Assembly: GCA_964563855.1 (NCBI GenBank)
Contig: CAZLYU010000016.1
Location: 1-62,994, forward strand
DNA length: 62,994 nucleotides
Source of the DNA: JAFGRR01 sp964563855
Lineage (GTDB): Bacteria > Planctomycetota > Phycisphaerae > UBA1845 > Fen-1342
Direction: 5' to 3'
Part shown: piece by piece, positions 58,692-62,994 of the stretch
Position numbering within the stretch: the stretch's first letter is position 1
Layout: each line of letters begins with the position of its first letter
The notes under the pieces: generated by a model
The model's database searches: none
Told to the model about the DNA's origin: nothing
The model's input: only the letters and a program-made list of their open reading frames with translations
Translations under genes and position numbers: made by a program

Positions 58692-59209
58692 GCGTTGTTC
58701 CGCGGATCGGGCAGGGCGAGCACCATTTGGGTCTGGCGCGCGCGAAAGGCGCGCAGGTTCTCGCGGATGGTCGGGTGCTTCGCGCCGAGGATGGCGGCGG
58801 CGAGCAGTGCGGCGTTGGCGGCTCCGGCGGCGCCGATGGCGAGCGTTCCGACCGGGACGCCGCGCGGCATCTGGACGATGGACAAGAGCGAGTCGTGACC
58901 GGAGAGGGCGCGTGACTGGACGGGTACGCCGAGCACGGGCAGCACGGTTTTGGCGGCGGTCATTCCGGGGAGGTGGGCTGCGCCGCCGGCGCCGGCGATG
59001 ATCACTTCGAGGCCGCGGGTTTCGGCGTTGGCGGCGTATTCGAAGAGCAGGTCGGGGGTGCGATGGGCGGAGACGATGCGGACCTCGTGCGGGACGTCGA
59101 GTGCGGCGAGGGTGTCGGCCGCCTCTTTCATGGTGTCCCAGTCGGACTGCGAGCCCATGATGACGCCGACGATGGGCGTCGACTGTGCGTTCTTCATGGC
59201 GTCAAACAT
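58688..59209 (-). CDS. purE: N5-carboxyaminoimidazole ribonucleotide mutase
   Basis: PurE converts N5-CAIR to CAIR. It has 173 residues. GVIMGSQSDWDTMKEAADTL, VRIVSAHRTPDLLFEYAANA, VIIAGAGGAAHLPGMTAAKT and GVPVQSRALSGHDSLLSIVQ cover all its motifs. Start ATG 59209; an internal ATG at 59197 (MKNAQSTP) is an alternative because neither has a strong ribosome site. It is the usual class I type, paired with purK. Confidence 0.95.
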
Positions 59210-59349
59210 TAGCGATTGGCATGTCTAGCGGCGAATCGGCGGGTGGAATTTGTCAGGGTTGCGTAACGCCGAGATACTGGATGGGTGACGATGTTGTCCG
59301 TGTCGGGGCGGGTGAGCGCCGATCAAATCCAGTCTTGGCATCGGGAGGA

Positions 59350-61821
59350 ATGATGCTGATGGGACGAGTTTTGTTTGCGGGTGTCGCCGCGACGTTTGGG
59401 GCCGTGACTGTCGCCGCTGTTGCTCAACCGCTGGATGTCGCGGTGACAGCCAGTCCGAACCCGGCGCGGCCCGGTGACCGGATTCAATATGAAGTGACGA
59501 TTCACAACCGCGGCGCGGAGACGATCTCGGCTGTCGAGGCTGAGATGCCGTTTTCGGATGGCTGGAACTGGTTCATTCCGGGTGACGAGTTCGACGGTGC
59601 GGCGTGCGCCGATGAGACCTGTGGTCCCGGCGACCTGCTCACCTGGGCGATCGGCGATCTGCCGCCGGGCGGGGTGCGCAAACGGGTGTTCATCCGTGAG
59701 CTATTCGGTGTTGAGACCGGCGATGCTGTTGAGACGCGCGTCGCGGTGACCGCCCCGCTGGTCTCGGACGCCAGTGCGGTCTGCGTGGTCGGCATCGATG
59801 AGAGCGCGGCCGTTGACGTGCGTTTGGACGCATCGGCGGACCCCACGCGACCTGGTGAGATCATTTGGCTCGTCGCGCAGATCGGTGTGAGTGGCGATGC
59901 GGCGCTCGAGGGCGGTGAGCTTCGGCTGACGCTGCCCGCCGGCGTTACGTTCGTATCCGCCAACGAATCGGGCGTGTTGTTCACTGATCAGGTGGTGTGG
60001 AGTCTGCCGCGTATGACGGCGGGGACGAGCGTCGAGCGGGTGGCGGCGGTCTCAATGGATTCGGGTGCGACGCCGGGTTCGGTGGCTCGTTTTGGCGCCA
60101 GCGTCGATGCTGGGAGCGGAACGCTCTCGAGCGCCGAGAAAGTCGTCGGCGTGAGCGCTGCGCCGGATTTGCGGGTGACCGCGCGGCTTAGCCCGGACCC
60201 GGTGCGCTCGGATCATCAACCGACGCTTACGTTTACGGTCACCAACCTCGGCTCGGCGCCGGTTTCGAATGTGCGGGTTCGCATGCCGTTTCCGGACGGC
60301 TGGAACTGGTTCCTCGACAATTCACGCACCAACGGTGGTGGCTGCGCGGGTGGGGGTTGCGGACGCGGGCAGCTCGTGCGGTGGAGCCTCGGGGATTTGG
60401 CGTCGGGAGCGTCGCACACCGTGGTGCTTGCCAATCAGCTATTCGATCGGGTCGATGGCGATCTACTGCACGTTCTCGTGGCGGCCACGGCTGATGATGT
60501 GGCGACCGACGCCAGCGGTTCGGCGACCGTCGCGATTGCAGACGCGCGCCCGCTCACCATGGCGCTGACGACCGACGCGAGCACCGTGACGCCGGGTGGG
60601 ACGGTGACGGCGACGATTCATTACGCGAACCACGCTGGGGAGACGCTGCGCGACGCTGTAGCGCGGCTCGAACTCCCGCCGGGCGTCAACAGCGCGCGTA
60701 CCGGCGGACAGGTTATCGAGTGGTCGCTGGGTGATCTCTCCAGCGCAGAAGGTGGAGCGTTGACCGAGGCGCTCGCTGTCGACGCCGCCGTGACGCGGGG
60801 GAGCGCTTTGCTGCTCAAGGCGTCGATCGGCTCCGAAGAGACGACGTCGGGGACGCTGCCGCGGGCTCGCGACGATGTTTGGCTGCAGGTGCACGACCGC
60901 GTCGACCTCTCGCTGGTCGCGATTGCGGGGCCGAGCCGTCTGTCGGAGACAGAGTCGCAAATCACCTATGAAGTCGTTGTGCGCAACGAGAGCGCGGCAA
61001 CATTGCAAGACGTCACGCTGGCGGCGCCCTTTGCGAGTGGTTGGAACTGGTTCATTTCCAACGAAGACCTGGATGGCGGAGGTTGTCCGGGCGGGAGCTG
61101 TGGTCGCGCTGACGTCTTGGCCTGGGCGCTCGGCGATCTGGCGCCCGGGGCGGCGCGGATCGTGTTGTTCAGCGTGCAACGCTGGGACGTGTCGGCGGGT
61201 GAACTGGTGGCCGGTACGTTCGTCGCCAACTCGCCAGACGCCGTCGCGTCGGCGAAGGCGACCGCGGTGACGGAGATTGAGACTGTGCGTGACGAGGCCG
61301 TCAGCAGCCGGTGGTATCGTGACAGCGACGGGGACGGCTTCGGCGATCCCGGCTTCGCAGTGGATGGCCCGACGCAGCCGACGGGGTTTGTGGACGTGGC
61401 GGGCGACTGTAATGATGCCGACGCCGCGGTGAATCCCGCTGCCGCAGAAGTCTGCGGCGATGACGTCGACGAAAACTGCGACGGCCTTGCGGCTGCTTGT
61501 TCGCGGACGTGGTACCGCGACGCGGATGGCGACGGCTTTGGGACTGCCTCTGAGACGCTCGAGGCCGCGGCGCAGCCGGCGGGGTATGTTGCTGAAAGCA
61601 ACGACTGTGACGACGCGGACGCGGCGGTGAATCCCGCCGCTTCAGAAAGTTGTGGCGACGGCGTCGATCAGGACTGTGACGGGATGGATGCATCGTGTCC
61701 GGCTCCGGTGGGCGGCTTCTGTCCAGTCGTGGGTTTCCTGCTGCTGCTCGGGTCGTTCTTTGCGTTGCGGTCGTCGCGGCGCCATGCATCGTTCGTCGAC
61801 CCTCTTGCGCGGCGCGAGTGA
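59350..61821 (+). CDS. large surface protein with DUF11-like domains and MopE-type repeats
   Basis: The protein has 823 residues. ATG 59350 and 59353 both follow GGAGG closely; a signal peptide MLMGRVLFAGVAATFGAVTV starts there. The body holds repeated DUF11-type beta domains (SPNPARPGDRIQYEVTIHNR). Three contain DGWNWF or SGWNWF (near residues 75, 318 and 563), each followed by a Cys-x4-Cys loop and a W-A/S-L/I-G-D-L element. Residues 655-785 are two MopE-like repeats (WYRDSDGDGFG, GDCNDADAAVNPAA). The C-terminus has CP, a membrane helix (VVGFLLLLGSFFAL) and Arg-rich RSSRRH, like a sorting tail. It ends 4 bases into the next gene. Confidence 0.78.
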   Translation: MMLMGRVLFAGVAATFGAVTVAAVAQPLDVAVTASPNPARPGDRIQYEVTIHNRGAETISAVEAEMPFSDGWNWFIPGDEFDGAACADETCGPGDLLTWAIGDLPPGGVRKRVFIRELFGVETGDAVETRVAVTAPLVSDASAVCVVGIDESAAVDVRLDASADPTRPGEIIWLVAQIGVSGDAALEGGELRLTLPAGVTFVSANESGVLFTDQVVWSLPRMTAGTSVERVAAVSMDSGATPGSVARFGASVDAGSGTLSSAEKVVGVSAAPDLRVTARLSPDPVRSDHQPTLTFTVTNLGSAPVSNVRVRMPFPDGWNWFLDNSRTNGGGCAGGGCGRGQLVRWSLGDLASGASHTVVLANQLFDRVDGDLLHVLVAATADDVATDASGSATVAIADARPLTMALTTDASTVTPGGTVTATIHYANHAGETLRDAVARLELPPGVNSARTGGQVIEWSLGDLSSAEGGALTEALAVDAAVTRGSALLLKASIGSEETTSGTLPRARDDVWLQVHDRVDLSLVAIAGPSRLSETESQITYEVVVRNESAATLQDVTLAAPFASGWNWFISNEDLDGGGCPGGSCGRADVLAWALGDLAPGAARIVLFSVQRWDVSAGELVAGTFVANSPDAVASAKATAVTEIETVRDEAVSSRWYRDSDGDGFGDPGFAVDGPTQPTGFVDVAGDCNDADAAVNPAAAEVCGDDVDENCDGLAAACSRTWYRDADGDGFGTASETLEAAAQPAGYVAESNDCDDADAAVNPAASESCGDGVDQDCDGMDASCPAPVGGFCPVVGFLLLLGSFFALRSSRRHASFVDPLARRE

Positions 61822-62729
61822 TCGGGACGCCGATGATTTCGAGAGGTGCTGGTGTCTGGTGGATCAGCGTGTTGAGCTTGTGCAGCCTGAACGTCGGCTG
61901 CGGGTTTGAGACGCTGATCTTTCCCGTGGTGCTCGAGCCGACGTTATTTCCTGAGCCGCCGGCTGAGCTGGGGCCGTTCGCGTTTTCTGAGACGCGGATG
62001 ACGGTTGCGGATCTCGGAGACGGCGGGCCGGGCGGTGTAACGCTGTTTGCACCGGTTGGCGTCGCGGGCGCGCGGCCGGCGCTGGTTTGGGTGCTGGGGG
62101 TGAACAATCGTGCGTTCTTTCATCAGAGCCTGCACGAGTATCTTGCGAGTTGGGGGTATGTCGTGGTCGTGCCCGACACGCGGGATATCAGCTTCACCGA
62201 CTTGAACTATCACGGACGCAACACCGCCAACGCGCGGCGGGTGTTCGGGTTGGCCGCGGATGGGCTGCTCGACGCCGAGATTGATGCGGACCGGATTGCG
62301 GTCGGCGGGTATAGCGTGGGGGGGACGATGGCGGCGTTTGTGGCGGGGCAGGAGCCCCGAGCGCGGGCGGTGGTGCTGTGGGCGCCTTCAGACGCGCCGT
62401 TCTGGCTGGGGGTGGATGCGCTGCCGCTGCTGGCTGATGTGCGGCAGCCGACGTTTTTCCTGCTGGGGAGCCTGGACAACATCGCGCCGGTGAACGGCTG
62501 GCCGCTGACGATGCAGCGCACGATGCGTGAGTCGGAGCAAACGATCGACATCATCGAGAACGGGATTCATCTGTTCTTTCAGCAGCCGGAGGTGGTTGAC
62601 GAGCGCAACCCGATCACGCCGCTGCTGCGTGTCGAGCAGATGCGTTTGGCGTTGGAGCGCACGCGGGCATGGCTGGACGCGGCGTTGGAGAGCGCAGCGG
62701 CGGAGGCTGAGCCTCGCGCCGCTCGATGA
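61818..62729 (+). CDS. alpha/beta-hydrolase lipoprotein
   Basis: The protein has 303 residues. GTG 61818 overlaps the upstream stop (GTGA), so coupling is likely; ATG 61833 is an alternative. The signal has lipobox LNVGC (Cys28 counted from the GTG). The hydrolase core has RPALVWVLGVNNRAFFHQSL, YVVVVPDTRDISFTDLN, nucleophile elbow GGYSVGG and the acid/His region LLGSLDNIAPVNGW with IENGIHLFF. It resembles platelet-activating-factor acetylhydrolase or chlorophyllase-type proteins. Substrate unknown. Confidence 0.75.
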   Translation: MIGTPMISRGAGVWWISVLSLCSLNVGCGFETLIFPVVLEPTLFPEPPAELGPFAFSETRMTVADLGDGGPGGVTLFAPVGVAGARPALVWVLGVNNRAFFHQSLHEYLASWGYVVVVPDTRDISFTDLNYHGRNTANARRVFGLAADGLLDAEIDADRIAVGGYSVGGTMAAFVAGQEPRARAVVLWAPSDAPFWLGVDALPLLADVRQPTFFLLGSLDNIAPVNGWPLTMQRTMRESEQTIDIIENGIHLFFQQPEVVDERNPITPLLRVEQMRLALERTRAWLDAALESAAAEAEPRAAR

Positions 62730-62736
62730 GTATCGA

Positions 62737-62994
62737 CTAGGCTTCGTCTTCGAAGCTGATCTCGTCGTCGTCGTCGCCGGGCTGATTGCCGTCGATGAAG
62801 CCTTCGAGTTTGCGAGCGCGGACCGGGTGCTGCAGTTTGCGGATGGCCTTGGCCTCGACCTGTCGGACGCGTTCGCGAGTGACTTTGAAGATCTTGCCGA
62901 CTTCTTCGAGGGTGTAGGTGTAGCCGTCGCCGATGCCGTAGCGCAGCATGATGATTTCGCGCTCGCGGTAGGTGAGCGTTTTGAGGACCGCTTC
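62737..62994 (-). CDS. rpoD: primary RNA polymerase sigma factor (C-terminal part)
   Basis: Only the last 85 codons are in the window; the gene runs off the right edge. The visible protein begins EAVLKTLTYREREIIMLRYG and goes on with YTLEEVGKIFKVTRERVRQV and AKAIRKLQHPVRARKLEGFI, the sigma region 4.2 helix-turn-helix that reads the -35 box. A short acidic tail (GNQPGDDDDEISFEDEA) follows, unusual for RpoD. It converges with the hydrolase gene. Confidence 0.93.
   Translation of the reverse strand, partial: EAVLKTLTYREREIIMLRYGIGDGYTYTLEEVGKIFKVTRERVRQVEAKAIRKLQHPVRARKLEGFIDGNQPGDDDDEISFEDEA

Overview
The window reads as a high-GC chromosome segment from the Planctomycetota, most likely class Phycisphaerae or a close relative. 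Pointers are the orphan H-X9-DG type pseudopilins, secreted proteins ending in dockerin-like or PEP-CTERM tails, an ECF sigma factor paired with a membrane Ser/Thr kinase, an archaeal-like topoisomerase VI A subunit, a Tricorn protease homologue and a membrane-bound helix-turn-helix protein. This assignment is inference from gene content; there is no rRNA gene to confirm it. I saw no tRNA, rRNA, IS element, prophage or CRISPR array. Coding density is high and most gaps are under 300 bases.

Layout. 1-1920: end of a complex I operon (nuoJ-nuoK-nuoL, minus strand). 2156-4040: a small membrane protein, a SelW-like selenoprotein with an in-frame UGA and a bacterial SECIS-like hairpin, and a sugar-epimerase-like protein. 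4084-5120: parB with three perfect parS sites, one inside the gene. 5509-12116: a phosphodiesterase, topoisomerase VI subunit A, an LCAT-like lipoprotein, and an ECF sigma/Ser-Thr kinase pair. 12362-16954: thrS-infC (infC apparently starts at AUC), nth and thyX. 17270-19928: three tandem choice-of-anchor M proteins with different tails. 20061-26353: two pseudopilin-like proteins, sdhC, a DegT aminotransferase, and an ABC exporter with an inserted PDZ-like domain. 26362-30727: an arginine biosynthesis block (argD plus an acetyl/succinyl-ornithine type carbamoyltransferase) with neighbours. 31218-39865: RNase Y, Tricorn homologue, an unknown membrane protein, and an ECF sigma/anti-sigma-like pair.

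39924-47162 is the replication-origin block: truD-dnaA-(origin candidate)-dnaN-dciA-gyrB-VOC protein, with no recF. With parB/parS about 40 kb away, the whole window is probably origin-proximal. 47330-49588: acyl-CoA dehydrogenase and a Cys-rich repeat secretory protein. 49782-57488: a complete phosphate system (phoB-phoR-pstS-pstC-pstA-pstB-phoU). 57591-59209: purE-purK. 59350-62729: a large DUF11/MopE-repeat surface protein and a translationally coupled lipoprotein hydrolase. 62737 to the end: C-terminus of the primary sigma factor.

The most distinctive items are the SelW-like selenoprotein and its SECIS, the PDZ-containing ABC exporter with a degenerate H-loop, the bacterial Top6A without Top6B, the triplet of anchor-M proteins, and the Cys-repeat secreted protein. 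All function calls come from reading motifs by eye; no database search was run.
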